DNA of 64,000 nt from an uncultured Pelagibacteraceae bacterium (GTDB lineage: Bacteria; Pseudomonadota; Alphaproteobacteria; Pelagibacterales; Pelagibacteraceae). This document shows positions 8,205 through 18,200 of the stretch, one piece after another (position 1 is the first letter of the stretch; each line of letters begins with the position of its first letter). The translations under genes and the position numbers were made by a program. The notes beneath the pieces were generated by a model. That model did no database searches. It was not told where the DNA came from and saw only the letters and a program-made list of their open reading frames with translations. The DNA lies in contig CACGMC010000002.1 of the NCBI GenBank assembly GCA_902574035.1, positions 202,865 to 266,864 of the forward strand, written 5' to 3'.

Positions 8205-10433
8205 TTAAAATGTGGTTCCTAATCTAAAGTTAAAAGATTGATCAATGTCAGTAGTCGCCTTTGAGATATTCTTTGAAAAAATAAATGATAAAGGTCCTGC
8301 AGGAGAAAGCCAGCTTGTATTGACTCCAACTGTGGATCTTATTTTATTTGAATCGTCTATTGTATCGCTGTAGTCAACTCCCCATACATTTCCTGCATCT
8401 AAAAATAATCCTATATCGGCGTTACTTTTTTCTGGGAAAAAATTTGGAAAATTTGCCTCTAAGTTTAAAGATGTAGAGTAGTTTCCACCTATAAAATCAT
8501 CTCCATCTTTTGGTCCTATTTTTCCAGGTTCGAAACCCCTCAGTTTTTTAGAGCTCAAGCTTAGTCTTTGACTAACTCGAACGTCCTCATCACTTATCCC
8601 ATTAACGGCCGTAACGCTAAATTTGAGAGCTCCGATTACATCATCACTGAATTCTTTATAGTGATTTGTTCCAAAACTATTTTTAATATGTGGCTGTTCA
8701 GCATATACTGGAATTTCTTGGTAAAAAGATGTTAAGAATCCTGCTGTTGGCATAAACCTTCTGTCTCTTTTATCTGTGGTAAGGGAATAATCAAATAATA
8801 GGTCAGTTGAACTTCCGGATTGATTTTTAAGTAATTGAGACGCAGTAGTATCAGTAGTCAAGTCATCATATGTAAGGCTAAGACCGGGAGAAAAGAAGAT
8901 ATCTTTAAATCTTTCATAAGATAAACTTACACCTCCTCCTATTACTCTATTTTCATAACCAGAGTCAGATTTGTCATTTTGAATATTTTTTAAATAATAA
9001 GATAACTCTTTACCTGTAAAATTGTAATCTGGATCAGTGTAAGAAATTGAACCTCTTAAAGACTCTTGGCTTACTTCGGCAGCTGCAGAAAGTGTAACAC
9101 CTCTGCCTAACCAATTATTCTCCTTAACGTTAAAGGCAAAAGACCCACCATTAGTTCCTATTCCAGCTCCTGCACTTATTTCTCCAGTAGGCATTTCTTC
9201 TACTTCAATTTTAATTATTTTAGAGTTAGGCATTGATCCTTCAGTAGTAGTTTCTTTAACTGAACCAAAAATTCTTTTTGATTTGATTTGGGAAATTGAT
9301 TTGTCAACTTTTACTTTGCTGTATGGATCTCCTTCATCTAATAGAAGTCCACTTCTTATAACAGTTTCATTAGTTACAGAATTACCTAAAATATCAATTT
9401 TTTCTACAATAATTTTTTGACCTTCAGTGACATTTATTATTAATTCGATTGTATCATTATTTATGATTTCATTAACATTGTGTTCAATGAATTGAAGATC
9501 CTCGTTACTAATAATAAGATCTAATTCATCTAACAGTTTTTTTACTGTAAATGGTGAATAATAACTTCCAATTACCTTTTGATAAATCTTATTAAGAGGT
9601 AAAAAAACCTTCTTATCTAAAACAGGATCAACTTTTGTGCTAATCTTACTTATTTTGTATCTAGTTCCAGCATTAATGTTAAAAGTAATTTCTGCTTGAA
9701 AATCCTCTTTTAGCTCAACTATTTCAGATAAAACTTTTACATCATAATAACCCACAGATTTGTAATAATTTGTAAGTAATCTTTTATCTAACTCAATATT
9801 TGACTGATTTAAGTTAGTATTTCTTGTTAACACTTTCCAAAATTTTGACTCTTGCGAAGTTATTATATCTCTGAGTCTCCTATCTCTTATTTTTCTATCC
9901 CCTTTAAAATTGATTTTTGAAATTTTAGTTTTTTCTCCTTTTTCAATTTCGAAATAGATATTTACTCTTTTCTTTGGAAAATTTTCTACTTTAGATTTTA
10001 CCTCTAAGAAGTTAAAACCGAGTGAAGAATATAATCTTTTAATAATTATTTCATCTTCCACTATTAATGATTTAACAAATGGTCCATTTTTTTTTGATTT
10101 AATATTTTCTTTGATAGCTTCTTTGTACTTGTTAGCATCTTCACCAACAATTATTATTTCATTAATAACTGGGTACTCTACCAATTTGATAAATAAAGTT
10201 TGATCAGTAACTGATATATCAATATTTTCAAAAAAATTTGTAGAATAAAGGTTTTTAATAATTTGATTTATCTTCAAATTGTCAATATTTTGATTTATCG
10301 AGATATCACCATAAACTTTAACGGTTTCATCACTAACTCTTTCGTTCCCTGTGATCTCAATTTTTTTTATGATTTCACCGTTAAGATTACTAGAGAATAA
10401 CAAAAAAGTTATAATTATTAAAATTTTTTTCAT
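8205..10433 (-). CDS. bamA: Outer membrane protein assembly factor BamA
   Basis: Central Omp85 component of the machine that inserts beta-barrel proteins into the outer membrane. At 742 residues it has a signal peptide (about 1-19), POTRA repeats over roughly residues 20-410 (KKIEITGNERVSDETV, ISKINFKGDRKIRDRRL, VEKIDILGNSVTNETVI), then a 16-strand barrel with the lid-loop motif region RRFMPTAGF and the C-terminal SFNFRLGTTF ending in aromatic Phe. It starts four bases inside dxr. In most proteobacteria rseP lies between dxr and bamA; here it does not. Confidence 0.97.
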   Translation of the reverse strand: MKKILIIITFLLFSSNLNGEIIKKIEITGNERVSDETVKVYGDISINQNIDNLKINQIIKNLYSTNFFENIDISVTDQTLFIKLVEYPVINEIIIVGEDANKYKEAIKENIKSKKNGPFVKSLIVEDEIIIKRLYSSLGFNFLEVKSKVENFPKKRVNIYFEIEKGEKTKISKINFKGDRKIRDRRLRDIITSQESKFWKVLTRNTNLNQSNIELDKRLLTNYYKSVGYYDVKVLSEIVELKEDFQAEITFNINAGTRYKISKISTKVDPVLDKKVFLPLNKIYQKVIGSYYSPFTVKKLLDELDLIISNEDLQFIEHNVNEIINNDTIELIINVTEGQKIIVEKIDILGNSVTNETVIRSGLLLDEGDPYSKVKVDKSISQIKSKRIFGSVKETTTEGSMPNSKIIKIEVEEMPTGEISAGAGIGTNGGSFAFNVKENNWLGRGVTLSAAAEVSQESLRGSISYTDPDYNFTGKELSYYLKNIQNDKSDSGYENRVIGGGVSLSYERFKDIFFSPGLSLTYDDLTTDTTASQLLKNQSGSSTDLLFDYSLTTDKRDRRFMPTAGFLTSFYQEIPVYAEQPHIKNSFGTNHYKEFSDDVIGALKFSVTAVNGISDEDVRVSQRLSLSSKKLRGFEPGKIGPKDGDDFIGGNYSTSLNLEANFPNFFPEKSNADIGLFLDAGNVWGVDYSDTIDDSNKIRSTVGVNTSWLSPAGPLSFIFSKNISKATTDIDQSFNFRLGTTF

Positions 10434-11614
10434 TTGTTTTTATCTCTAAAAATTTGCATCGCTCTACTTCTTGTCCAATTATCAATTATTAAAATTGTTT
10501 TTAAATTTGAGGGTTTTTTTATAGCATATTTTCTCATTTTTGGGTCTTTTAAAAGGTCAAATAGATAATTGATAATTGAGCAAAAACTCATATTTTTTTT
10601 TAAAAATTGATCAACAAATATTTCATTAGCTGCATTTAAGATAATTGGCAGTGACGTATATTTGTCCAATATAGGTTTTAGTTTTATAGCTGGAAATTTT
10701 TTAGAATTAACCTTTAAAAAATTTAAATTTTCGACTAGATAATTTTTTTTTGACTTTAAAACTATATTTTTTATTTTTTTAACCTCAAAATTATTTTCAA
10801 ATAAAGCATTGCCTATTGGTATTGACATGTCAGTTTCGAAGTACAAAAATTTGTATAATCCATTTTTAAACTTCACTATCGCATGAACTAAAGATTGCGG
10901 ATGTATTAAAATTTCAATTTTATTAAAATCAATAGAAAATAGTTTTTTGGCCTCAATTACCTCAAAAATTTTATTCATTAAAGTTGCTGAATCTATAGAT
11001 ATTTTTTTTCCCATTTTCCATTTAGGATGATTTATAGCTTGAGATGGTTTGATTTTATTCATCTTGTTTAAAGGATAATTTAAAAATGGTCCTCCTGATG
11101 CTGTTAAATATATTTTTTCAATACTATTTTTGCTTACATTATTTATTAAATTCATTATGGAAAAATGTTCTGAGTCTACAGGCAAAATTTTGACTTTATA
11201 TTTTTTTACAAGTTGTTGGATAACTTCCCATCCACAAATAACAGACTCTTTATTAGCAATGAGTATTTTTTTACTTTTTTTAATTGCACTTAGACTTGGT
11301 TGTAGTCCAGCTATACCAGAAATGGCTAAAATAGAAATATCAGATTTTTTAAATTTATATTTATAAAATTCTTTTGAATTTAATATTGTTACTTTTTTTT
11401 GGGAAAATTCAAACTTAATTTTTTTGTATGTTTTGTCGTCAAAAACTACAAAATAAATTGGTTTATATTTTTTTATTATAAATTTAATTTTTTTATAATT
11501 TTTATACCCAGTTAAAATATAAAACACATATTTTTTATTATTTTTTTCAAATAATTTAAAAGTGGAGTCCCCAATTGAGCCTGTACATCCGTAAATAGAT
11601 AATTTTTTTTTCAT
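10430..11614 (-). CDS. dxr: 1-deoxy-D-xylulose 5-phosphate reductoisomerase
   Basis: Second enzyme of the MEP isoprenoid pathway: converts DXP to MEP with NADPH. The 394-residue length is normal. The NADPH loop GCTGSIGDST lies near residues 9-18. The catalytic segments are VDSEHFSIMN, TASGGPFL, NHPKWKMGKKISIDSATLMNK and a conserved IHPQSLVHAIV. The product feeds undecaprenyl phosphate synthesis by the co-encoded UppS. It is coupled by four-base overlaps to cdsA upstream and bamA downstream. Confidence 0.96.
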   Translation of the reverse strand: MKKKLSIYGCTGSIGDSTFKLFEKNNKKYVFYILTGYKNYKKIKFIIKKYKPIYFVVFDDKTYKKIKFEFSQKKVTILNSKEFYKYKFKKSDISILAISGIAGLQPSLSAIKKSKKILIANKESVICGWEVIQQLVKKYKVKILPVDSEHFSIMNLINNVSKNSIEKIYLTASGGPFLNYPLNKMNKIKPSQAINHPKWKMGKKISIDSATLMNKIFEVIEAKKLFSIDFNKIEILIHPQSLVHAIVKFKNGLYKFLYFETDMSIPIGNALFENNFEVKKIKNIVLKSKKNYLVENLNFLKVNSKKFPAIKLKPILDKYTSLPIILNAANEIFVDQFLKKNMSFCSIINYLFDLLKDPKMRKYAIKKPSNLKTILIIDNWTRSRAMQIFRDKNK

Positions 11615-12270
11615 TGGGTAAATACTAATATTAAGACGAATGTTAACCCTACAGGTATTCCTAATAAGATTCCATCTATTCTATCAAGTATACCGCCATG
11701 ACCAGGTAAAATATTGCCAGTATTTTTTATTGCAGATTTTCTTTTCAAATAAGAAAAAAATAAATCTCCTAACTGAACACTAAGCGATATAAAAAAACCT
11801 AGAAGAATATTGCTCATAAGTTGGGTATTAAAAATATAACCAAGTAGAAAAGAGCTCATTAAAATTGAAAGTATAAATGAACCTATACTCCCAGATAAAG
11901 TTTTATTTGGACTAATTTTTGTTAATTTTGGTCCCTTAAATATTTTGCCAAATAGAATCCCGCCTATATCTGATGAAATACATATAAGTAAAATAATAAA
12001 TAATATTATTTTAAAATGAATATCATTTAGACCTAAGATAAAAATTAATAAAATAAAGAAGATATATATTGCAAACACACAATTGAGAGAAAAATTTTTA
12101 ATATGATTATTTTTTATTAATTTTTTTGATAATTTTGTAAATTCAACGAAAGATAAAGAAAAAATAACAATAGAAACAAATAGATACACTATTTTGCTTA
12201 GGAACATTAAAATTAATAACAAAAATAAAAATAAACTTGTATTAATTCTTTTGCTTATTTCTGATTTCAA
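11611..12270 (-). CDS. cdsA: Phosphatidate cytidylyltransferase, TTG start
   Basis: Integral membrane enzyme that makes CDP-diacylglycerol from phosphatidate and CTP. The protein has 219 residues with about six hydrophobic segments. The C-terminal family signature is visible as KRKSAIKNTGNILPGHGGILDRIDG. The start codon is TTG, immediately after the uppS TAA stop. It is supported by a perfect GGAGG seven bases upstream, and the first ATG (residue 22) would cut into the first membrane segment. It is shorter than E. coli CdsA, as in many small alphaproteobacterial genomes. Confidence 0.93.
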   Translation of the reverse strand: MKSEISKRINTSLFLFLLLILMFLSKIVYLFVSIVIFSLSFVEFTKLSKKLIKNNHIKNFSLNCVFAIYIFFILLIFILGLNDIHFKIILFIILLICISSDIGGILFGKIFKGPKLTKISPNKTLSGSIGSFILSILMSSFLLGYIFNTQLMSNILLGFFISLSVQLGDLFFSYLKRKSAIKNTGNILPGHGGILDRIDGILLGIPVGLTFVLILVFTQ

Positions 12271-12942
12271 TTAGATTCCTCCAAAATTTCTTTTTGCTTT
12301 ATAATAATGTTTTAAAACTTTATGTAAATCTTTTGGTGAAAAGTCAGGCCACAACTTATCTAAGAAATATAACTCTGTATATGCTAGTTGCCATAACATG
12401 AAATTACTTAATCTTTTTTTTCCTCCAGTTCTTATTAAAATATCAGGGTCTGGGATGTTTTTTGTGTATAAATTATTTTGAACATTTTTTTCTGAAATAT
12501 TTTTTGATTTAATTTTTTTGAAAGTACTCATTAATTCTTTTTTGGATCCATAGTTTAAGGCTAGATTAACTAAAATTCTTTTATTTTTTTTTGTTTTTCT
12601 TACTGTTTCTTTTAAAATAAATTTTAGCTTATTAGGTAATTTATTTAATTCTCCGATAATATTTATCTTAATATCGTTATGGATTACATTCTGTAATTCT
12701 GATTTAAAGTAAGAACTTACTAAATTAAATAGAAAATTTATCTCTGTTTTTGGTCTTTTCCAATTTTCAGTTGAAAAAACATAGAATGTTACTACGGGTA
12801 TCTTAAATTTAATTGACGACTCTACTATTTTCTTTACTGTTTTTACCCCAGCATAATGTCCTGAGTTCCTGTTATTTTTTTTTTTCTTCCCCCACCTTCC
12901 ATTTCCATCCATAATGAATGCAACGTGGTTAAGTTTATTCAT
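12271..12942 (-). CDS. uppS: Isoprenyl transferase, undecaprenyl diphosphate synthase
   Basis: cis-Prenyltransferase that builds the C55 lipid carrier for peptidoglycan and surface glycans. The 223 residues carry the family signature VAFIMDGNGRWGKKK with the catalytic Asp, TFYVFSTENWKRP, NLALNYGSKKEL and the C-terminal DILIRTGGKKRLSNFMLWQLAYTELYF region (quoted in part). The ATG lies four bases inside frr. It is adjacent to cdsA and dxr, so precursor supply and carrier synthesis are encoded together. Confidence 0.96.
   Translation of the reverse strand: MNKLNHVAFIMDGNGRWGKKKKNNRNSGHYAGVKTVKKIVESSIKFKIPVVTFYVFSTENWKRPKTEINFLFNLVSSYFKSELQNVIHNDIKINIIGELNKLPNKLKFILKETVRKTKKNKRILVNLALNYGSKKELMSTFKKIKSKNISEKNVQNNLYTKNIPDPDILIRTGGKKRLSNFMLWQLAYTELYFLDKLWPDFSPKDLHKVLKHYYKAKRNFGGI
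12278..12282 (-). promoter_or_regulatory. Shine-Dalgarno GGAGG for the cdsA TTG start
   Basis: GGAGG on the minus strand lies inside the 3' end of uppS, seven bases before the TTG. It is among the best ribosome binding sites in a window where most are weak, and it decides the start of cdsA. Confidence 0.75.
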
Positions 12943-13499
12943 AATTGTAAGACTTCTTTTTCTTTTTCTGAAGTTATTTTTTCTATGAGAGATATGTGAT
13001 TGTCTGTAAGTTTTTGTGTACTTTTTTCATAATTTTCATTTTCGTCCTCAGTAATTTTCTTTTCTTTAAGTTTTTTCTTCAGTTCTTCATTGGCTTCTCG
13101 TCTAATATTTCTAATTGAAACTTTATTCTTCTCTGTCATACTTTTTAATACTTTAATTAATTCTTTTCTTCTTTCTTCTGTTAAGTCTGGTATTCTTATC
13201 CTAATTATCTGACCATCAATCTGTGGATTAATTCCTAAATCTGATTTTTGAATAGCGCTATCGATTAATCCAACATTTCCTTTGTCCCAAACCTGAACTG
13301 TTATTAGTCTAGCTTCTGGAACTGATATAGTTCCAAGTTGATTAATTGGCATCATTTGTCCATAAACATCTACCTTAATCATATCTAACATAGACGAATT
13401 AGCTCTACCTGTTCTTAAAGTCGAAATTTCTTTTTTAAATGATTGAATTGTTTTATCCATTTTTAAAGAATAATTTTTTTCATTAAATTCACTACTCAT
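12939..13499 (-). CDS. frr: Ribosome recycling factor
   Basis: Releases the 50S subunit, mRNA and tRNA after termination, together with EF-G. The 186 residues match the family, with MDKTIQSFKKEISTLRTGRA at the start, DVYGQMMPINQLGTISVPEAR in the small beta domain, and IRIPDLTEERRKELIKVLK followed by a long helix. It starts at the base next to the tsf stop. The pyrH gene that normally separates tsf and frr is absent here. Confidence 0.97.
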   Translation of the reverse strand: MSSEFNEKNYSLKMDKTIQSFKKEISTLRTGRANSSMLDMIKVDVYGQMMPINQLGTISVPEARLITVQVWDKGNVGLIDSAIQKSDLGINPQIDGQIIRIRIPDLTEERRKELIKVLKSMTEKNKVSIRNIRREANEELKKKLKEKKITEDENENYEKSTQKLTDNHISLIEKITSEKEKEVLQL

Positions 13500-14357
13500 T
13501 TAAATACCCTCTCCCACTTTAATTCTTACAAAATCAATGATTTTAATTTCATCATTTTTTTTTCTCTCATTAAGAATATCTGAAACCTTTTTTTTGGGAT
13601 CCATAATCCAAATTTGATTTAAAAGTGTGTTGTCAGATATAAATTTATTAATTTTACCTTTTGATATTTTTTCTGCAATTTCTCCCTTTTTACCTGAATT
13701 AGCTAATTCCGCTTTGATTATTTCTAGCTCTTTATCAATTATTTCTTTTTTCAAATCAGACTTATCAATTGCTAAGGGGCCGGAGGCTGCAATATGCATA
13801 GCAATTTTTTGTCCCAAGTCTTTGTCTTCGTTGTTATTTATTTTCACTATAGAAACAATTTTTCCAATATTTTTTTCAACAGCCGAATGAACATAAAAGT
13901 AATTCTTACCACCTTGTTTATTAAAGAACTTGGATCTTCTAATGGTAATTTTTTCACCGATTTTTGATATAAGTGAAATTAAATTATCATCAACTGACTT
14001 TCCATTTTCCATTTTTGATGATTTTATTTTCTCAATATCACCAGACGACTCAAAATTAATTTTTGAAATTTCTTTACAGAAATTTAGAAAATCTTTATTT
14101 TTAGCTACAAAATCTGTTTCGCTATTTATTTCCACGACAGCTACCTCATCTGCTTTATCAAAAACTAACGCTAAACCTTCTGATGCGTTTCTACTCATTT
14201 TCTTTGAAGCTTTTGCAATTCCTTTTTTTCTCAAAAACTCTATAGATTTTTCTATATCTCCGTTATTTTCTTCAATGGCAGTTTTGCAATCTTTAAAACC
14301 TACACCAGTAAGTTCTCTCAATTTTTTAACGTTTATGAGTAAATCTTTATTTGACAT
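13500..14357 (-). CDS. tsf: Translation elongation factor Ts
   Basis: Nucleotide exchange factor for EF-Tu. The 285 residues begin with the UBA-like N-terminal module (LRELTGVGFKDCKTAIEENN), followed by the EF-Tu contact motif VVEINSETDFVAKN at about residues 73-86 and the two core repeats (PLAIDKSDLKKEIIDKELEI). It follows rpsB after 17 bases, the near-universal rpsB-tsf arrangement, and is probably co-transcribed from the rpsB promoter. Confidence 0.97.
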   Translation of the reverse strand: MSNKDLLINVKKLRELTGVGFKDCKTAIEENNGDIEKSIEFLRKKGIAKASKKMSRNASEGLALVFDKADEVAVVEINSETDFVAKNKDFLNFCKEISKINFESSGDIEKIKSSKMENGKSVDDNLISLISKIGEKITIRRSKFFNKQGGKNYFYVHSAVEKNIGKIVSIVKINNNEDKDLGQKIAMHIAASGPLAIDKSDLKKEIIDKELEIIKAELANSGKKGEIAEKISKGKINKFISDNTLLNQIWIMDPKKKVSDILNERKKNDEIKIIDFVRIKVGEGI

Positions 14358-14374
14358 TAATCGATATTCTTAAA

Positions 14375-15163
14375 TTATTTTTTTTGAAGATTTTTTTTAT
14401 CTGACTTGATGGTCTTGTTCTTAATCTTTTTTTGATCAATTTTAGACATTTTTTTTTCATCATCGATATTTTTTTCAATAAATTTTTCTGCGTCTTTAAT
14501 AGTGCTTTTTAAAAGATCGCAATATAAATTTATTGACCTTCTTGCATCGTCGTTTCCGGGAATTGGGAAATTTATTCCAGTTGGGTCTGAATTTGTGTCT
14601 AACACGGCAATAATTGGTATATCTAATTTTTTAGCTTCATTTACCGCTAAAGACTCGATATTTGTATCGATTATAAAAATAAGATTTGGAAGTTTTTTCA
14701 TTTCAGATATTCCACCCAATGATCTTTGAAGTTTATCACGTTCTTTTCCAAATTTAATAATTTCTTTTTTTGTAAATCCCATATTATCTTTGGATAATTG
14801 GTCATCGAGATGTTTCAATCTTTTTATTGAATTTTGAATTGTGTTCCAGTTAGTTAACATGCCGCCTAGCCATCGGTAATTAACGTAATATTGAGATGTT
14901 TCTTTAGCAAGATCACTCACCTGTTCTGAAGCTTGTTTTTTTGTTGATACAATCAAAATTTTTCCTCCAGATGCAATACATTTGTGAACTTCAACTAATG
15001 CATTTTTAAGGAAATTAACTGTTTGAGTTAAATCAATTATATGAATAGAATTTTTCTCTCCAAAAATGAAGCTTTTCATTTTTGGATTCCATCTCAAAGT
15101 CTTGTGACCCAGGTGAACACCTGCCTCTAATAATTGTTTTATATTTACTTCTGGTACTTTCAT
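14375..15163 (-). CDS. rpsB: 30S ribosomal protein S2
   Basis: Small-subunit ribosomal protein. The track ORF starts at 15196, but the real start is the ATG at 15163, giving [20 protein letters not shown], which matches the family N-terminus. The resulting 262 residues include [31 protein letters not shown] and [19 protein letters not shown]. The lysine-rich tail after residue 235 is an extension. It is the first gene of the rpsB-tsf-frr run, and its leader shows a pseudoknot-capable structure suggesting autoregulation. Confidence 0.97.
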   Translation of the reverse strand: MKVPEVNIKQLLEAGVHLGHKTLRWNPKMKSFIFGEKNSIHIIDLTQTVNFLKNALVEVHKCIASGGKILIVSTKKQASEQVSDLAKETSQYYVNYRWLGGMLTNWNTIQNSIKRLKHLDDQLSKDNMGFTKKEIIKFGKERDKLQRSLGGISEMKKLPNLIFIIDTNIESLAVNEAKKLDIPIIAVLDTNSDPTGINFPIPGNDDARRSINLYCDLLKSTIKDAEKFIEKNIDDEKKMSKIDQKKIKNKTIKSDKKNLQKK

Positions 15164-15240
15164 ATTTTTCCGGTTTATCCACCACAACTGCTCCAATTCG
15201 GACCGGGGGGAATTACCCTTAAAGTTGTGTGCGAAATTAA
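15164..15240 (-). promoter_or_regulatory. rpsB leader with predicted pseudoknot, candidate S2 autoregulatory element
   Basis: The leader is locally GC-rich in an AT-rich genome. Three helices can be drawn by eye. P1 is CACAACU (15222-15228) with AGUUGUG (15182-15188). P2 is AAUUC (15209-15213) with GAAUU (15194-15198). The P2 loop contains CCGGU (15201-15205), which is complementary to ACCGG (15170-15174) six bases before the rpsB AUG. Closing that last helix would cover the ribosome landing site. Ribosomal protein S2 leaders with pseudoknots are known in other proteobacteria. Membership of a named Rfam family was not tested. Confidence 0.62.
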
Positions 15241-15245
15241 GCTTT

Positions 15246-15273
15246 ATTATAATTTATTCATCTAAAAAGCAAG
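15246..15273 (-). promoter_or_regulatory. Probable promoter of rpsB-tsf
   Basis: A perfect TATAAT (15246-15251, minus strand) is preceded by CTTGCT/TTGCTT (15267-15273) at a spacing of 15-16 bases. The start of transcription would fall near 15238, just upstream of the leader helices. It occupies the only real gap between dnaE and rpsB. The -35 box is a weak match. Confidence 0.5.
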
Positions 15274-15276
15274 TAT

Positions 15277-18200
15277 TTAAAAAGTTATTTTTTTTACGTA
15301 TTCTCTATTTTTTACTTCGTTAAATAATTTTAAATCAAATTTTCTTGGATTTTCAAGTTTAATCGTAAATTTTGTATCCTTCTGTCTTATTATTAATTGA
15401 ACTTCGGTTTCTCCTTTTTGTTGCAAAAGTTTTTTCAATTCTGAAAAATCTTGTTTATCATCAATTTCAATAAAAACTTTTTTATAATTGTTATTTATTA
15501 AATTATCTAAAGAGATAATTTTCTTAACATTAATTCTTTTTTGATCCCCGCCAGTATCTTTAAACAAAGTAATTACAAAAGACTCGCCCTCCTTAAGAAT
15601 ATCTCTATTTTTAATAAGAATTTCAGAAAAGATGAAAAGTTCGTATTCACCAAAATTATCACTGAATTTAGCAATAGCAAAAGGTGTTCCTTTGGAACTT
15701 TTTTTTTCTTGTATAGACATTAAAGTGCCTGCGATTAAACCATCATTTTTTTTATCTAAAATAAACTCTCTATAGGGTTTTATATTCAGTTGTGAAAAAA
15801 TATTTCTATAATTATTTAATGGATGATCAGAGATATAAAAGCCTAGTGATTTAAATTCCTCACTTAGAAGTTCTTTCGTGCTCCATTTTTCATCAGTATT
15901 GAGTCTTAATTTCTCAAGTTTGTCTTCATCTACATCATCAAATAAATTACTTTGTTTACTGATTTTTTCTTCATGATATATCTTGTTTAGTTGAATTAAT
16001 TTTGGAATTGTAACAAATATTCCCTTTCTGTTTTTTTCAAGTTTATCAAAGGCACCAGATTTTACTAACCCTTCTAATTGTAATTTATTAATATCTTTTG
16101 GATTAACTCTTTTGATAAAATCCATAAGCGATTTGAATTTTCCATTCGACTCCCTTTCTTTGACTAGATTAGAGATAGCTTCACTTCCTACATTTTTTAT
16201 AGCGCCTAACCCATACAAAATAGTATTTTTGGAAGTTTTAAAATCTCCAAAACACTCATTTATATCCGGTCTTACTACACTCACTTCAAGTCTTTTTAAT
16301 TCATCGACAAATTCCCTTAATTTATTCGTGTTTGTTGTTTCAGTAGACATTGTTGACGCAATAAATTCCTCTGTATGATAAGTTTTTAAATAAGCTGTCT
16401 GGAAAGCAATTAAGGCATATGCTGCAGCATGACTTTTGTTAAATCCATATTCTGCAAATGGCTCAATTTTAGTGAAAATATAATTAGCTAAATCTTTTTT
16501 AATACCATTTTTAATGGCTCCATTTACAAATCTTTCTTTTTGTTTTTCTAATTCAGCTCGTTTTTTCTTACCCATTGCTCTACGTAAAATATCAGCTTCT
16601 CCTGCGGAAAAACCGGCTAAAGTTTGAGCAATTTGCATTACCTGTTCTTGGTATATTATTATTCCGTAAGTTGTTTCCAATATTTTTTTTAAACTTGGGT
16701 GAATATAATCAGGTTCTCTGAGACCATTTTTACAATCATTATATATTGGTATATTGCTCATCGGACCAGGCCTATACAAAGCAACCAATGCGATTATATC
16801 GTCAAATTTATTTGGCTTCATTTGTTTTATAGCTTCTCTCATCCCAGTGCTCTCTAATTGGAACAGGCCTGTCGTTTCGCCTGTAGATAAAAGATCAAAT
16901 ACTTTTTTATCTTTTAAATTAATTTTTGTTATATCTAATACTAAATTTTTTTTATTTATCATTTTTACTGTTTTATCTATTACTGTTAACGTTTTTAAAC
17001 CAAGTAAATCGAATTTTACGAGACCAGCATTTTCTGATGAATACATGTCATATTGAGTGGATGGTAAAGGTAATTTTGATGAATGATCAATATAGAGTGG
17101 TATTTGATCAGAAAGTTCTTTTCCTGCAATTACGACTCCCGCAGCATGCGTAGCCATATTTCTATTTAAGCCCTCTAATTGCAGAGACAATTCAATTAAT
17201 TTTTTCACTTTTAAACTTTGATTTATTTCATTTTGAAATCGCGGTTCTCTATTAATAGACTCTTGTAAAGTTAAAGGTCGAGATGGATCAAAAGGTATCA
17301 TTTTACAAATCTTATCTACATGACCATAGGGTAGTCCTAAAACACGCCCAATGTCTCTTAAAGCCATTCTAGCTTTTAATTTGCCAAAAGTGATTATATG
17401 GGCTACGCCTCTACCATATTTCTGTTTAAGATATTCAAAGACTTTGTCTCTTTTTTCCTCACAAAAATCTATGTCAAAATCTGGCATTGAAATACGATCG
17501 GGATTTAAAAATCGCTCGAAAATTAAATCAAATTCGATTGGATCTAAATCAGTTATATCAAGACTATAAGCAACCAGTGAGCCTGCTCCTGAACCTCTTC
17601 CAGGACCTACTGGTATTGCATTTTTCTTCGCCCATCTAATATAGTCTGAGACTATTAAAAAATAACTTGGATAATTCATTGAGTTTATAATATTAATTTC
17701 ATGATTTAATCTGTCATAATATAACTGTTTTAATCTTTCTTGATCTTTATCCTTGTTTTTTAAAAAGATAAAATTTTTTAGTCTCTTTTCTAAACCTAAT
17801 TGAGCTTGTATTAATAATTCTTGCTCTGCAGTTTTATTTTCATTTAAAGCAAGGGTTGGTAAAAGAGGTTTAGTTTTTTTTGGTTTAAAGCTAAATTTTT
17901 TTGGAAAATTGTAATTATTTTCTAAAGCTTCTGGGATGTCTTTAAATAAATCTTTTAAATCACTTAAATCTCTTAAAAAATGGTTATTTTTTAATTTTTT
18001 TCTATTTTTATCGTCTACAAATGTTTTTTCTCCAACACAAATCAGTGCATCATGAGCTTCGGCCATATCTTTTTTAATATAAAAAACTTCTTGAGAAGAA
18101 ATTAGGGGAACCATCAGTTCAGATGAGATTGAAATTAAAAAATCTTCATAATTTTTCTCATCGTCCTCTTGATGTCTTTGAATTTCTAAATAAAAATTAT

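Noticed and set aside
15164-15196. 11-residue N-terminal extension of ribosomal protein S2 in the ORF track
   Set aside because: It would translate through the structured leader; the downstream ATG matches the family N-terminus.
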